64,000 nucleotides of DNA from CAYVOV01 sp964453525 (GTDB lineage: Bacteria; Chloroflexota; Dehalococcoidia; Dehalococcoidales; UBA2162), in the NCBI GenBank assembly GCA_964453525.1, contig CAYVOV010000007.1, positions 62,001 to 126,000 on the forward strand. Direction: 5' to 3'. Position numbers and translations under genes: made by a program. Below are positions 9,604 through 19,658 of this stretch, piece by piece. How positions within the stretch are numbered: the first letter of the stretch is position 1; each line of letters begins with the position of its first letter. The notes beneath the pieces were generated by a model. That model was not told the DNA's origin. It searched no databases and was given only the letters and a program-made list of their open reading frames with translations.

Positions 9604-12600
9604 TAAATAACTCCCTGCTGCAGGTTACTTCCTGCTACGCGATTTAAAGACCGGCTGCAGGTACCTTCGAAGTTTTCCATCAATCCTAGGAGGTTTCCAT
9701 CTGCACTATAGAAGGCCAAGTCACAATGAACCAGCGGTTTCTTCGAATCAGGGTGAATATTCAGATGACACTTTATCTCAGAGCTGGATATAAAGCCGAA
9801 GTTCCGGAATACAGAGAAACGCGAGGGTAATACCATCATATCCCAATAATGTTTTACCCAGATGAGGAGCAACTGCAGTCCGCTGTCAATTATCATCGGA
9901 TCGATGAGCCATTGATTTTGTGTAATTCCGGCTATACACTCTCGAGGAGAGGATGAAATCATTGAGGCTGCTATGCCATTCGGACTAATACCATCAATTC
10001 TAGTAATTCTTTGAAAGAGAGGACCGTGAAAGAGCCATTGGCGGTAGGTTTCTTGTACTGTCAGTGGAAACGGCTCCACTTCTGCCAGAGAAAAAGACTC
10101 AGGATATACTGGAGCCGGCGCTTGCTCCGCTAACTCGATGCCGGCTCGATAATGAGTCCGTCCCTTTTCCTCCGTATCCGTGATGTATACATTTACATTT
10201 AACAATCTTTGAGAAGATTCATCTCCTTGTCTGGCAATCACCCGAATCGGTTTGAGGTCATTCTCAATGACTATCCCCTGAAGGACGTGCATATCATTTA
10301 TTGTATTTAATTTAAGCTCCGGCCATCCCGAGGATACTGCCTCCGCCATAAACTCAAGAGCTATTGCCATCGGTAAAACCGGTTTGCCATCAAGCTGGTG
10401 GTCCTTGAGATAAAGGTCACGTGATAAGTCCAGACAATACTCAATCTCAACCGAGTTCGCTGCTGCTTGTACTGATGAAGCCCGGTCACCAAGCAGAGGT
10501 AACGAAAGGGGAGAGGGTTTCTCATTTACTTCCTGTTTCGCCTGACCTAGCATTTGCACAATTCCGTCTCTCGAACCTAGTGTCTGGTTTCCGGAAATGA
10601 TTACCTCGGACTCGCCCTTTCGCCCGTATCTAATTTCCTCGTCCAGTTTCTGGATGCCAACTGAAGGCGGCACCAGTACGACTCCGCTTCTGGCAAATTG
10701 CTTTTCCAGTTCCGACGAGACCATACCCCCGCTTCTCGCCCATGGACCCCACATAATAGAGACAACTCGCCCCGGCCAGTGATTATCGAGGTATATCGCC
10801 AGTTTGTTATATACTTCATTAGCCGCAGAGTAGTCACACTGCCCCTGATTACCGAAACGACCGGCTACTGAAGAGAAGAAGACAAGAAACTTAAGAGAAT
10901 CCGGTCTGAGTTTTTTACTCAGAATAAAAGCACTTTCCGCCTTGGTATTAAAAACACGGTCGAAGGACTCAATAGACTTATCTCTGACCAGTTTGTCCTC
11001 AATAACACCGGCCCCATGAATGACGCCATCCAACCGTCCATATGTCTGATATATCTTATCGATAACTTCACCAAACTCGATTTCTTCACGGACATCAACC
11101 TGGAAATATTCCACATTAGCCCCATAGCTCCGCATAGCACTTATGTTACGCCTCATTTCCCGGTCCTTTAATAGACGCTTATAAGCCGCTTCCACCTGCG
11201 GCGGTGTGACTGACTGGTTTTGCCGCTGAAAAATAGTCACCAATGCTGATTTCAATTTCTGGTCGGTCAACCCGACAGTTTCTTTTAGCTCCTCGAATTC
11301 AGGTAGAGGTGACCGCCCCACCAGTAAAAGAGTAGGTTGGTAGCGTTTTGCCAGTTCGATACCCACGTCTGCGGTAATCCCCTGGGTTCCACCGGTTAGC
11401 AGTATTACCCAGGAAGAATCCATCTCAAGACTGGCTGGTTTTTCCTTATCCACCGGGGTTGGTACCGGCTGGAGAACGAGACGACGCGAATCCATATATC
11501 CCACTTCCACCTGCCCATCATCAGCAACAATCGCTCGTAACAACTTCGCCACCAGATCAGCCGAGGATTCCAATAGACTAGTGTCAACAACCCTGACATT
11601 CACCTTAGGCCATTCGACAGAAATCGTCTTGAGAAGTCCGCTGACACCGCCGTGACTTGGAAGAAATTGCCCGGTTTCAAGAGTGGTTGCCTCAGGCGAA
11701 ACACTAGCAAAAGTACCGCCCATTTTCGTGGCCGCCACCAGGAAAGCCCGACTGTCCCGTGCTGCATTATCAAGGTCCTGGTGCAGGCTTTTTGCCATGT
11801 AAAACAGGCTCTTTACATCCAGTTGAAGACGCTCCTTCCAGCTTTTTAAATCCATCTCCTCCAAACCTACTCCGTCCTTTAGTGGGAGCAGGTGAACCAG
11901 GCCTCCCACAGGACCAAGCCTTTTTCGGATAAGGGTAAGCAGCTGGTCAATCGCTTCCAGAGAAGCCAGATTAGCCGTGTAATAATCAGAGTTATCAGTG
12001 CCTAGAGCCTCACCCATCCGCACCAGAGCTACCGGGTGTCCCCGGTCACGTAGCTGCTCTGCCAAAGTAGAGGCAATTCCATTCTCATCGTCAGTAATAA
12101 TCACCGTCCGATTCGAAGCTAAAACGCCAGGCTGTTCCCCAACAGGCGTATCTATTGCCGCCAGGGTAAAGCGTTGAATTACGGCACCATCAGCCACATC
12201 ATCTTCAATTATCGATGAAGTCTCGACGCCCGAATCGGATGTTCGCACGGTAGACCCAATCTCTTCTTCGATTTCAATCAGTTTCTGACGGTCTGACAGA
12301 CTATCGATAATATTACGTAACGTTTTAAGTCTTGACAGTTTCTCCGTAAACTCGTCCATGTTCGATTCATCCATCCAAGGGTATTTCTCCTGCAGGTTAC
12401 CCAAAATCTCAATGCGTTTTATGGAATCAATCCCCAGGTCAGCTTCCAGATCCAAATCCAGGTCGAGCATCTCAGGAGGATATCCGGTACGTTCGCTAAC
12501 AACATTGAGAAGATATGATGTTAATTCATCTTTATCATAACGAATCTCGGCTTCACCCATAGATTCAGCCGGAGCGTAAGCTGGCATTTCATCCTTCACA

Positions 12601-15600
12601 ATTTTGGCAGTTGCCTGTGCTTGCTTAACGGATGGAGCCTCGACTTCAGCCTCTTGAGAGACAGTTGAAGCTGGTTCCTGACCGGTGTCAAATATCGTCA
12701 GTGCACCAGCCCTGGCTTTAAGGTAAGTCTGCATAACGCTTTTTTGAGTATCCAGGAAGCGATTCATCATCTGCTGGAATTGCGCCATTACCCGGGCATG
12801 TCCATCGGGTAAATTGGATTCAACCGCAGGCTGCATCGAATGTCTTTCTGGCTCGACTGCTGATAGCGGCGGTTGAGTGAACAGTGGAGCAGAAGACACA
12901 CCAGGTGATACCGGCTTTGATACGAACTTACTCAGAGATACTGGTTCTACATTAACTGATCGAATGTTATCTGCATCGGCAACAGGTATTGCCCGACCGC
13001 CATTAACAAGCCAGGCAGTACTGGTCGGTGCATTCTTAAGTCCTTCTTTGTCCAGTGTATTTAAATCAAGCTGCCGCACTTTCCGTCCCCTATATAATCG
13101 GCTCCATTTGACAGGCACTCCGTTAACTGCTAGTTGACCAAGCAGTCGATGGAGCTGAAGCAAGCCCTGAGCGTCGGAGCGGTCCGAGTTTACTGTAAGA
13201 TGAGGCTTGTCCTGAAGAACCTGGTCAACTATTGGTGTCAAGACACTACGTGGTCCAACTTCTACAAAGATACGAGCGCCGGCGTCATGCATAGCAGTAA
13301 TCTCTTGCACAAAGTTCACCGGACTTACCAGATGCTTGACAAGCAAGCTAGTAATAGCTTCAGGCTGAACAGGATAAGGTCCCGCTATAGTATTAGAATA
13401 TACAACCAGTTGAGGCTCGGATAATTCGATATTCGCCAGGAATTCTGCCAACCGCTGTCGAGCCCCAGCAACAATCGGGGAATGAAACGCGCAGGCAACA
13501 GGGATAAACATCGCCTTTAAATCCTTAGCCTGAAATTGCCCGACGGCGGTTTGTACCGCTGACGTTTCCCCACTTATAATCGTCTGCCCTGGTGCATTCA
13601 GATTTGCAATCTGAACACCCTCTACGTCTTCTAAAACTTCGGCGACTACCTCAGAATCAGCATTTATCGCCGCCATACTGCCCGGTTCCGCCCCTGCCGC
13701 CTCAACGATAAACCGTCCGCGAGCTTCCGATAGGGCTATCAGAACGTCCTCGCTGAAAACACCCGCTGCACATAAGGCAACATACTCACCATAGCTGTGT
13801 CCGGCAACGAAGTCGGGCTGTAATCCCAGTTCCCGGAGAAGGTGGAACATTGCCATATCGGCAGCACCTACTGCTGGCTGTGCTATATTCGTCTGAGTAA
13901 GTGCCTGCTTTAGAACATTTTCCATATCCTCATCAAAGACGGGCGGAGGAAAGATATAGGAACTTAATGGTCTGTCCAGTTGATGCTTCAGGGTCAGGGC
14001 AGCCCTTTCGAAGCTGGCGTGCACCTCGGGAAATTGAATTGCCAAGTCGTTAAGCATATTAATATACTGAGAACCCTGGCCAGGGAACAGGAAAGCGAGC
14101 TTTCCTTCTTTTGCTAGTGGCTGCTCTGTGAAGTACATCCCCCTGGGATCATTAATCTCCAGATACATGTCAGATCGCTTACTATCTGGAGCGGCAAGTG
14201 TCTCCCGTGCCAGAGTAAGCTTTGCACGCAGGTCATCCAGAGACTCAGCAATTATGGCCAGTTTCAGATAGTGTTCGGAATCAGTTTGTTCTATTGAATG
14301 CGTTTTTTGTTCATCAAGAGTGTTTAACGTAAATGCCAGGTCAGCAAGTTCAGGACTAGCTCCCTGTGACAGTGCTTTTTCCAAGGGTTCGATAGCCTCG
14401 ATAATTTTTTTAATGGAATTTCCTGAAAAAATGAGAACTTCACCAGGGATCTGCTGAAACGGCAACTCGGGCTTTATCTGCCTTCTCAAATAGTCACCGT
14501 TGTATTCTTCAAGAACAAGATGGAAATTCGTACCCCCGAAACCAAAGCCGCTAACTCCAGCCCGCCTCGGGTATTCACTGGCGCTATTTATCCAAGGACG
14601 TGTCTCACTAATTGCATAGAAAGGACTCTCTAGTAAATCTAACTCGATATTGGGCTTGGAAATTCCAAGCGTGGGCGGCAGTATTTTATGGTACAATGCC
14701 AGCGTTGCCTTTATAAGGCCAGCCACTCCAGCTGCCGTCTTTGTATGACCTACCATAGACTTGACAGAGCCGATAGCACAGCTCGGTTGTGACGCGTGGG
14801 CATTACTGAACACTTTACCCAGTGCCTGTATCTCCACTCTATCACCAACAACAGTACCCGTACCATGTGCCTCTATTAGTCCAACCGTCACCGGCGAGAT
14901 ATTTGCTTTCTGATAAGCCCGGTTCATTGCCAAGACCTGTCCCTCAAGACGAGGGGCGGTGAGTGCCTTGGCTCTTCCATCACTTGCCGAACCAACGCTC
15001 TTAATGATAGCGTAGATTCTGTCTCCATCTCGTTCTGCATCAGCCAAACGCTTCAACAATACCGCACCAATACCCTCACCAAGCACAATTCCGTCAGCGG
15101 TTTCATCGAAAACACGAGCCTTTCCGGTCGGAGAAACTGCCATTGTCTTACTAAAACATAAATAGGTAAAAGGATTCTGCAGGGTATCAGCACCACCGAC
15201 GATGACCATATCACTGGTGCCACTTTCCAATTCGTTTACGGCAAGATAAAGCGCTGCCAGCGAGGAAGCACAGGCTGCATCGACGGTAAAGTTTGCACCT
15301 CCCAAGTCAAAACGGTTGGCTACCCGTCCCGCCACTACATTCATAAGAATTCCGGCAAACGAGTCCTCCGTCCATTCCGGAAGGACTTTTCCAAAATGAG
15401 ATACCAACTCTTCCGATTGCTCACCGAAAAACATCGGCAGGGCTGAACGAACACCATAGAGTTGTCCCAGGTCTCCGGCACCACCTCCAGTGCCAATGAT
15501 CACGGATGTTTGCTGGCGATTGAACGGTCTTTTATCATAGCCCGCATCCTCAAGAGCCCTTTTAACAACCTCCAGGGTTAACAATTGAAGGGGCTCAATC

Positions 15601-17948
15601 GAAGAAAGGGTGTTCGGTGCCATACCATACTCAAGCGGGTCAAAAATTACATCGTCCAGGAACGCCCCCCACTTCGAATAAACCTTGTCTTTCGCTTTAG
15701 GATTTTCATCATAATACAATCGCCAGTCCCACCGTTCCCGGGGAATTTCTTTTATAGCCTCCACTTTGTTAAGAATGTTTTGCCAGAAAGTGGGTAAATC
15801 AGGTGCTTCCGGCATGATACAAGCCATACCAATAATAGCAATATCAGACGCCATTCGTTTTTTTCCAAGCGATACTGTTTCCCGATATTCTCCAGCTATA
15901 TCCTTAAGCCTCCATGAGCCTTCTACAGCAACGTTATAATGTAACGCCTCAATATTACTAACCTTGTTCCGTATTGCACCAACCTCTCCAATCATAAACA
16001 TGCCATTGGCACGTTGTTCATCTTTGCCCAATGCGGCCGATTCCAATGTGTGTAGTTCTCCATTAGCATCCAGAGAAACCCCCTTGGATGCTAGGCGAAG
16101 TCGCCCGATACTCATTTTATCGAGCTCAAAACGGATTTCTTCGGCGGGCTTATCGGCCGCTTTAAGCCGCAATTTCTCTTCTTCAAAGGCTATAGCAAAA
16201 GGTGTGGGGATGCATCTATTGGCGTGACCCGGTCCAACTTCAAGAACAATGGTATGGTCGCACTGCAGCACCTCTTCCTGATAGACTTCACTAATTCCGC
16301 CCAAGGTAACCAGTTCCTCGGTAAATAAATAAGCGGTGCCCATCTGAACCCCTATCCGGACACCACGCTCCGCCAGAGGTGCTGCCATAACCGCCACCAT
16401 CGAAGCAGACAGGTCATCATGAATTCCTCCAGCAAACAGAACATGATACTCGGAAGCATCCTTTTCAGGGGTAAGGTACTTCAGAAGCTCATCAATCATT
16501 CTTTCCCAGAGCGAAAAACTTGTAAATGGTCCTACATGTCCGCCGGATTCCTGTCCTTCAAAGATGAACCGCCGGTCTCCATTCTTGAGAAACATGTTCA
16601 GTAATCCCGGTGAAGGGATGTGCATATAGGTGATAACACCCGCATCTACCAGAGGTTTGTTCTGGTTCGGTAGTCCACCAGCAATCAATGCGTAAGGGGG
16701 TCTACATTCACAGATGATATTCATCTGCTGATGTAGTAACTCTGGAGGAAGAAATCCTATGATACCTACTCCCCAGGGATAGTCTCCCAGTACATGACCG
16801 GCTTCCTGCAGAAAGCCCTTTAATTCAGAAGGTTCCATCAAGGAAAGTGCCAGAAAAGGTAGCCCGCCTTTTCTGGCTACCTCCAGAGCAAAGGTTGGCG
16901 TGTCACTAATTCGTGCCATTGGTCCCTGTACTATGGGATACCGGGTACCGTGAGACCGGGCTAAAGGAGACTCTTCATCTAGGGGCTGTAATTTCCGTGC
17001 AGCCTGGCAATGGGTATCTATTTCTTCCTTTATTCCCTGCAACACACCCCCGACGGTGCCGTATCGGCTGGCCATTGCCGCTGCGAAAGCTATATCCTGA
17101 CCCAGAAATAACAAATTATCATCCATAGACTCCCAGCCAACAAGCCTGATGATCGCCTGACGCCAGAGCTCAGCTTTCTTTATACGAGAATAATTCTTTT
17201 GATTCAGACTCTTTTCTTCATGGAGCAGTTCCTCAACTATAGGAAGACCTGGTCTTGCATAAACCCGATAGGTCTCACCTATATCATCACCAATACAGAA
17301 AGTCTCGCTGCCATCAAGGGTAGCTAATTTTACCTTAATAGATTCGGGGATTGGGGATTCTTGACATAAGGCGAGTTGACTATCCAGAGCGATTCCAGCT
17401 GCTCCAGCTGCATAGCAAGCTGCCGCTGTGTGCCGTCCTATTCCACCATGAGCCCAGACTGGGAGTCTCAAGTTAGCCAAGAAGCGTTGTAATAAAACAA
17501 ATGATGTCTCTTCACCCACCCTCCCTCCGGCTTCATGCCCTTTGGCAATTATGCCATCCACGCCGCACTGTTCTGCAATCTGAGCTTCTTCAAGACAGAT
17601 AGCTTCTACAAGGATGGATAGTTCTTTATGATGGAATAGCTTTACTTGTTTCTTTAATAAATGTTCATTGGTGTTGGTCAGTATTACAGTGTTTAGTTTT
17701 TCAGGCAGGTCACTTATAAATTCGTTCCAGAAAACGCCGGAGCGGCTATCCAGTTTTAAGCCGAAATCATATCTGGCATATTGCGCCAATCGCTTGATAG
17801 CGTCCCACGCAGCCTGTTTGTCAATCGTATACTCGAGGTCAAGCACTCCCGTACAATGTGCTCGACTGGCAGCGATTGCTATTGCTGGCTCCGGGTAGCC
17901 AGATTGCGTATAAACGATTACTTCAAATTGCTTCGCTCGGTATCTCAA
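9603..17948 (-). CDS. PUFA-synthase-like megasynthase: NMO-NMO-KS-AT-ACP-KR-DH
   Basis: This is a 2781-residue protein. Two nitronate-monooxygenase/PfaD-like FMN TIM barrels open it: about 1-240 with KGHEAGGRVG and HGGIG, and about 325-610 with VQGPMARISD, GQESGGHVG and AGGI. Then come KS (about 700-1130; Cys893 in DAACASS, EAHGTGT, GHTKTAAG), AT (about 1270-1590; GHSYGE, Ser1385), one ACP (LGIDSIKR, Ser1842), KR (about 2110-2420; GGTQGI, Tyr2373 in CDYSAANE) and DH (about 2490-2760; His2517 in KDHQLDGKPVLP, IDPMIIDSG). The NMO domains probably serve as enoyl reductase, the role of PfaD in PUFA synthases. The start is TTG 17948 with only a weak Shine-Dalgarno, and no better in-frame start precedes the first barrel. 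The architecture differs from canonical PfaA-E. Confidence 0.95.
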   Translation of the reverse strand: MRYRAKQFEVIVYTQSGYPEPAIAIAASRAHCTGVLDLEYTIDKQAAWDAIKRLAQYARYDFGLKLDSRSGVFWNEFISDLPEKLNTVILTNTNEHLLKKQVKLFHHKELSILVEAICLEEAQIAEQCGVDGIIAKGHEAGGRVGEETSFVLLQRFLANLRLPVWAHGGIGRHTAAACYAAGAAGIALDSQLALCQESPIPESIKVKLATLDGSETFCIGDDIGETYRVYARPGLPIVEELLHEEKSLNQKNYSRIKKAELWRQAIIRLVGWESMDDNLLFLGQDIAFAAAMASRYGTVGGVLQGIKEEIDTHCQAARKLQPLDEESPLARSHGTRYPIVQGPMARISDTPTFALEVARKGGLPFLALSLMEPSELKGFLQEAGHVLGDYPWGVGIIGFLPPELLHQQMNIICECRPPYALIAGGLPNQNKPLVDAGVITYMHIPSPGLLNMFLKNGDRRFIFEGQESGGHVGPFTSFSLWERMIDELLKYLTPEKDASEYHVLFAGGIHDDLSASMVAVMAAPLAERGVRIGVQMGTAYLFTEELVTLGGISEVYQEEVLQCDHTIVLEVGPGHANRCIPTPFAIAFEEEKLRLKAADKPAEEIRFELDKMSIGRLRLASKGVSLDANGELHTLESAALGKDEQRANGMFMIGEVGAIRNKVSNIEALHYNVAVEGSWRLKDIAGEYRETVSLGKKRMASDIAIIGMACIMPEAPDLPTFWQNILNKVEAIKEIPRERWDWRLYYDENPKAKDKVYSKWGAFLDDVIFDPLEYGMAPNTLSSIEPLQLLTLEVVKRALEDAGYDKRPFNRQQTSVIIGTGGGAGDLGQLYGVRSALPMFFGEQSEELVSHFGKVLPEWTEDSFAGILMNVVAGRVANRFDLGGANFTVDAACASSLAALYLAVNELESGTSDMVIVGGADTLQNPFTYLCFSKTMAVSPTGKARVFDETADGIVLGEGIGAVLLKRLADAERDGDRIYAIIKSVGSASDGRAKALTAPRLEGQVLAMNRAYQKANISPVTVGLIEAHGTGTVVGDRVEIQALGKVFSNAHASQPSCAIGSVKSMVGHTKTAAGVAGLIKATLALYHKILPPTLGISKPNIELDLLESPFYAISETRPWINSASEYPRRAGVSGFGFGGTNFHLVLEEYNGDYLRRQIKPELPFQQIPGEVLIFSGNSIKKIIEAIEPLEKALSQGASPELADLAFTLNTLDEQKTHSIEQTDSEHYLKLAIIAESLDDLRAKLTLARETLAAPDSKRSDMYLEINDPRGMYFTEQPLAKEGKLAFLFPGQGSQYINMLNDLAIQFPEVHASFERAALTLKHQLDRPLSSYIFPPPVFDEDMENVLKQALTQTNIAQPAVGAADMAMFHLLRELGLQPDFVAGHSYGEYVALCAAGVFSEDVLIALSEARGRFIVEAAGAEPGSMAAINADSEVVAEVLEDVEGVQIANLNAPGQTIISGETSAVQTAVGQFQAKDLKAMFIPVACAFHSPIVAGARQRLAEFLANIELSEPQLVVYSNTIAGPYPVQPEAITSLLVKHLVSPVNFVQEITAMHDAGARIFVEVGPRSVLTPIVDQVLQDKPHLTVNSDRSDAQGLLQLHRLLGQLAVNGVPVKWSRLYRGRKVRQLDLNTLDKEGLKNAPTSTAWLVNGGRAIPVADADNIRSVNVEPVSLSKFVSKPVSPGVSSAPLFTQPPLSAVEPERHSMQPAVESNLPDGHARVMAQFQQMMNRFLDTQKSVMQTYLKARAGALTIFDTGQEPASTVSQEAEVEAPSVKQAQATAKIVKDEMPAYAPAESMGEAEIRYDKDELTSYLLNVVSERTGYPPEMLDLDLDLEADLGIDSIKRIEILGNLQEKYPWMDESNMDEFTEKLSRLKTLRNIIDSLSDRQKLIEIEEEIGSTVRTSDSGVETSSIIEDDVADGAVIQRFTLAAIDTPVGEQPGVLASNRTVIITDDENGIASTLAEQLRDRGHPVALVRMGEALGTDNSDYYTANLASLEAIDQLLTLIRKRLGPVGGLVHLLPLKDGVGLEEMDLKSWKERLQLDVKSLFYMAKSLHQDLDNAARDSRAFLVAATKMGGTFASVSPEATTLETGQFLPSHGGVSGLLKTISVEWPKVNVRVVDTSLLESSADLVAKLLRAIVADDGQVEVGYMDSRRLVLQPVPTPVDKEKPASLEMDSSWVILLTGGTQGITADVGIELAKRYQPTLLLVGRSPLPEFEELKETVGLTDQKLKSALVTIFQRQNQSVTPPQVEAAYKRLLKDREMRRNISAMRSYGANVEYFQVDVREEIEFGEVIDKIYQTYGRLDGVIHGAGVIEDKLVRDKSIESFDRVFNTKAESAFILSKKLRPDSLKFLVFFSSVAGRFGNQGQCDYSAANEVYNKLAIYLDNHWPGRVVSIMWGPWARSGGMVSSELEKQFARSGVVLVPPSVGIQKLDEEIRYGRKGESEVIISGNQTLGSRDGIVQMLGQAKQEVNEKPSPLSLPLLGDRASSVQAAANSVEIEYCLDLSRDLYLKDHQLDGKPVLPMAIALEFMAEAVSSGWPELKLNTINDMHVLQGIVIENDLKPIRVIARQGDESSQRLLNVNVYITDTEEKGRTHYRAGIELAEQAPAPVYPESFSLAEVEPFPLTVQETYRQWLFHGPLFQRITRIDGISPNGIAASMISSSPRECIAGITQNQWLIDPMIIDSGLQLLLIWVKHYWDMMVLPSRFSVFRNFGFISSSEIKCHLNIHPDSKKPLVHCDLAFYSADGNLLGLMENFEGTCSRSLNRVAGSNLQQGVI

Positions 17949-18448
17949 GTCTTAACTCACCATGTGAGAATTTTGGAATCGCATCACTCCTTTTATTGAA
18001 TGCACACTAGTGGCATATTTATTGTATTTGAATCAATACTGTCTACTTTGTACCTGTAAAATTACTCCATTCGTACTATTTATATATCCAGTATCACCAG
18101 GTCGGGTAAGGGGATTTCCAATTTAAATCAGATGTTTACTAAGAATATACAATAGCCCTTAATTTACATCTTTTAACCGAAGGAGTTACCTGTTAACTCA
18201 ACGCGTCACTCCCATAAATATAGAGGGAAGCTCAGCCAGTTTTGTGGGATCATAAACCTAGGAAAATCTGAACCAATACTAGCATATGAAAGTGCCTATT
18301 TTGGTACCCTAAAGTGCCTAAAAGGTGCCCAAAATGATTTTCTTGTACCAAATTAGGCGTGACGTTTTTAGACCATTTTTGTGGGATTGAATTTATCAGG
18401 CTGGTCAGGTTATTATTAAACGTCTTCTACTTGTTGTAAAACTATCTC
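17949..18448. promoter_or_regulatory. 500-bp AT-rich intergenic region with repeated GTGCC motifs
   Basis: No gene is seen between the squalene-cyclase-like gene and the large synthase, both on the minus strand. The stretch contains three closely spaced copies of an A-rich GTGCC motif (18290-18296, 18311-18317, 18322-18328) with an imperfect inverted pair TTTTGGTACC / GGTGCCCAAAA at 18299-18333. The direct repeat TTTGTGGGAT occurs at about 18241 and 18379. These look like regulator-binding sites upstream of the synthase gene. I found no convincing -35/-10 pair, so the promoter position is open. Confidence 0.35.
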
Positions 18449-19525
18449 TTAAATAAGAATCCGGTGAGCTATAAGCAGAGCACGAAAGCAGAAAGCAGTT
18501 GCCATGGTAATGCTGCTATATGTCAGCGTATGCGTTATATGTCCGTTAGCACGTCCCACGTCCATTTTAATCCAGGGCGAAGGCTCCCAGTGACCATCTT
18601 GAGCCTGCCGTTCCAGAAGATAACGAGTGCCTCGCTCAATGGCCGGTAAATATTGTCCTACCCCAGTGAGGCACAGTATCCAGGTTGCCAGAGCGGTGTC
18701 CAGTGGTACTGTTTCCAAAATTCCCCACCCACCATCCTCCCACTGGGACATCTGGAAATATTCCATAGCTCTGGAGATAGCTGCTTCTCCTGACGACGTT
18801 TCCCACAGCAAGCGCAAGCATAATCCGGTTGCATAAGCGTGCCCCCAGTACCAGGTAGACTCCCAGTTACCCCCGGGTTGTTGTTTTGAAATAATAAATT
18901 CAGTGCCTTTGCTAATTGTCCGGGTAAAAAGCTTGTAGTCATAGTTGAGAAGAGCGCGATAGAAATGGGCACAGACACCAGTATCTATGTCACTGCCCCA
19001 GTAACGTTTGATACCGTGTAGCATTAGCTCGCGTTGAACCGGATTGTCATCGGGAACGGTCATCCATGTTTCCAGAGAACCGTCCGGCATTACATTTCTT
19101 ATAAAAAGGTCGACAGGTTCTTGGCAGAGATAAAGATATTCAGGCGCAGCACGTGCAAAGAGAAGAAGAACTGCTGAAAGGCTGTCAAGGTCGGGAGGTA
19201 ATTCAGGTAAGTCGGGAAAATAGCTCCAGCCTCCTTTTTTGTCTTTCAACTTTGCCTTGGCAACGTATCGTGCCTCTCGCTGCACAATGTCGCTTAAAGT
19301 AGCCTTGAACTGTACGTCCCTGTCCTCTAACTCGATAATATCAAGCAATATGCCAGCCAGTACGGCACGAGCAAAAACATCTGAAGAATGTTCCTCGTTT
19401 TCAGACGTGAATCCCGCCTGACGGGGGAAGTACATAGTATGGCATACCTCAGGAAAATGTTTCTCCGCCTCAACTAAGATGTATTGCTTGGCTCTTGAAA
19501 TTGCTTTCGGAAGACCACGAATCAT
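18449..19525 (-). CDS. prenyltransferase/squalene-oxidase-repeat protein (half-length terpene-cyclase-like)
   Basis: This 358-residue alpha/alpha-barrel protein has QW-type repeats of the squalene-hopene cyclase / prenyltransferase beta-subunit superfamily: QQPGGNWES, QWEDGGWG and QAQDGHWEPSPW in the C-terminal half. Bacterial triterpene cyclases exceed 600 residues, so this corresponds to about one barrel. An early PPDLDSL segment resembles the class II cyclase acid motif DxDD but has Ser at the last position, so cyclase activity is uncertain. ATG 19525 is preceded by AAGGA. It lies between the Gly-rich protein and the large synthase genes and probably acts on, or binds, the lipid made there. 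It could instead be a non-catalytic repeat protein. Confidence 0.75.
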   Translation of the reverse strand: MIRGLPKAISRAKQYILVEAEKHFPEVCHTMYFPRQAGFTSENEEHSSDVFARAVLAGILLDIIELEDRDVQFKATLSDIVQREARYVAKAKLKDKKGGWSYFPDLPELPPDLDSLSAVLLLFARAAPEYLYLCQEPVDLFIRNVMPDGSLETWMTVPDDNPVQRELMLHGIKRYWGSDIDTGVCAHFYRALLNYDYKLFTRTISKGTEFIISKQQPGGNWESTWYWGHAYATGLCLRLLWETSSGEAAISRAMEYFQMSQWEDGGWGILETVPLDTALATWILCLTGVGQYLPAIERGTRYLLERQAQDGHWEPSPWIKMDVGRANGHITHTLTYSSITMATAFCFRALLIAHRILI

Positions 19526-19570
19526 ATTGTCCTTCTGTGGAACAATTTACCCCTTTTCAAATGAACACCG

Positions 19571-19608
19571 GAACCGGAGGTTCCTAATATGCCAGGAACC
19601 TCCGGTTC
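19571..19608. other. perfect 14-bp inverted repeat between two operon genes
   Basis: GAACCGGAGGTTCC at 19571-19584 pairs exactly with GGAACCTCCGGTTC at 19595-19608 across a 10-base loop. On the minus strand it lies after the Gly-rich protein gene and before the cyclase-like gene. It is not followed by a clean U-run, so it may be an intercistronic attenuator or mRNA-stabilising hairpin and not a full terminator. Confidence 0.6.
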
Positions 19609-19658
19609 AAGTTAATTACGCTTTGATAGAGGTCGCTCACCAGATTCAAGTTTTGTTA

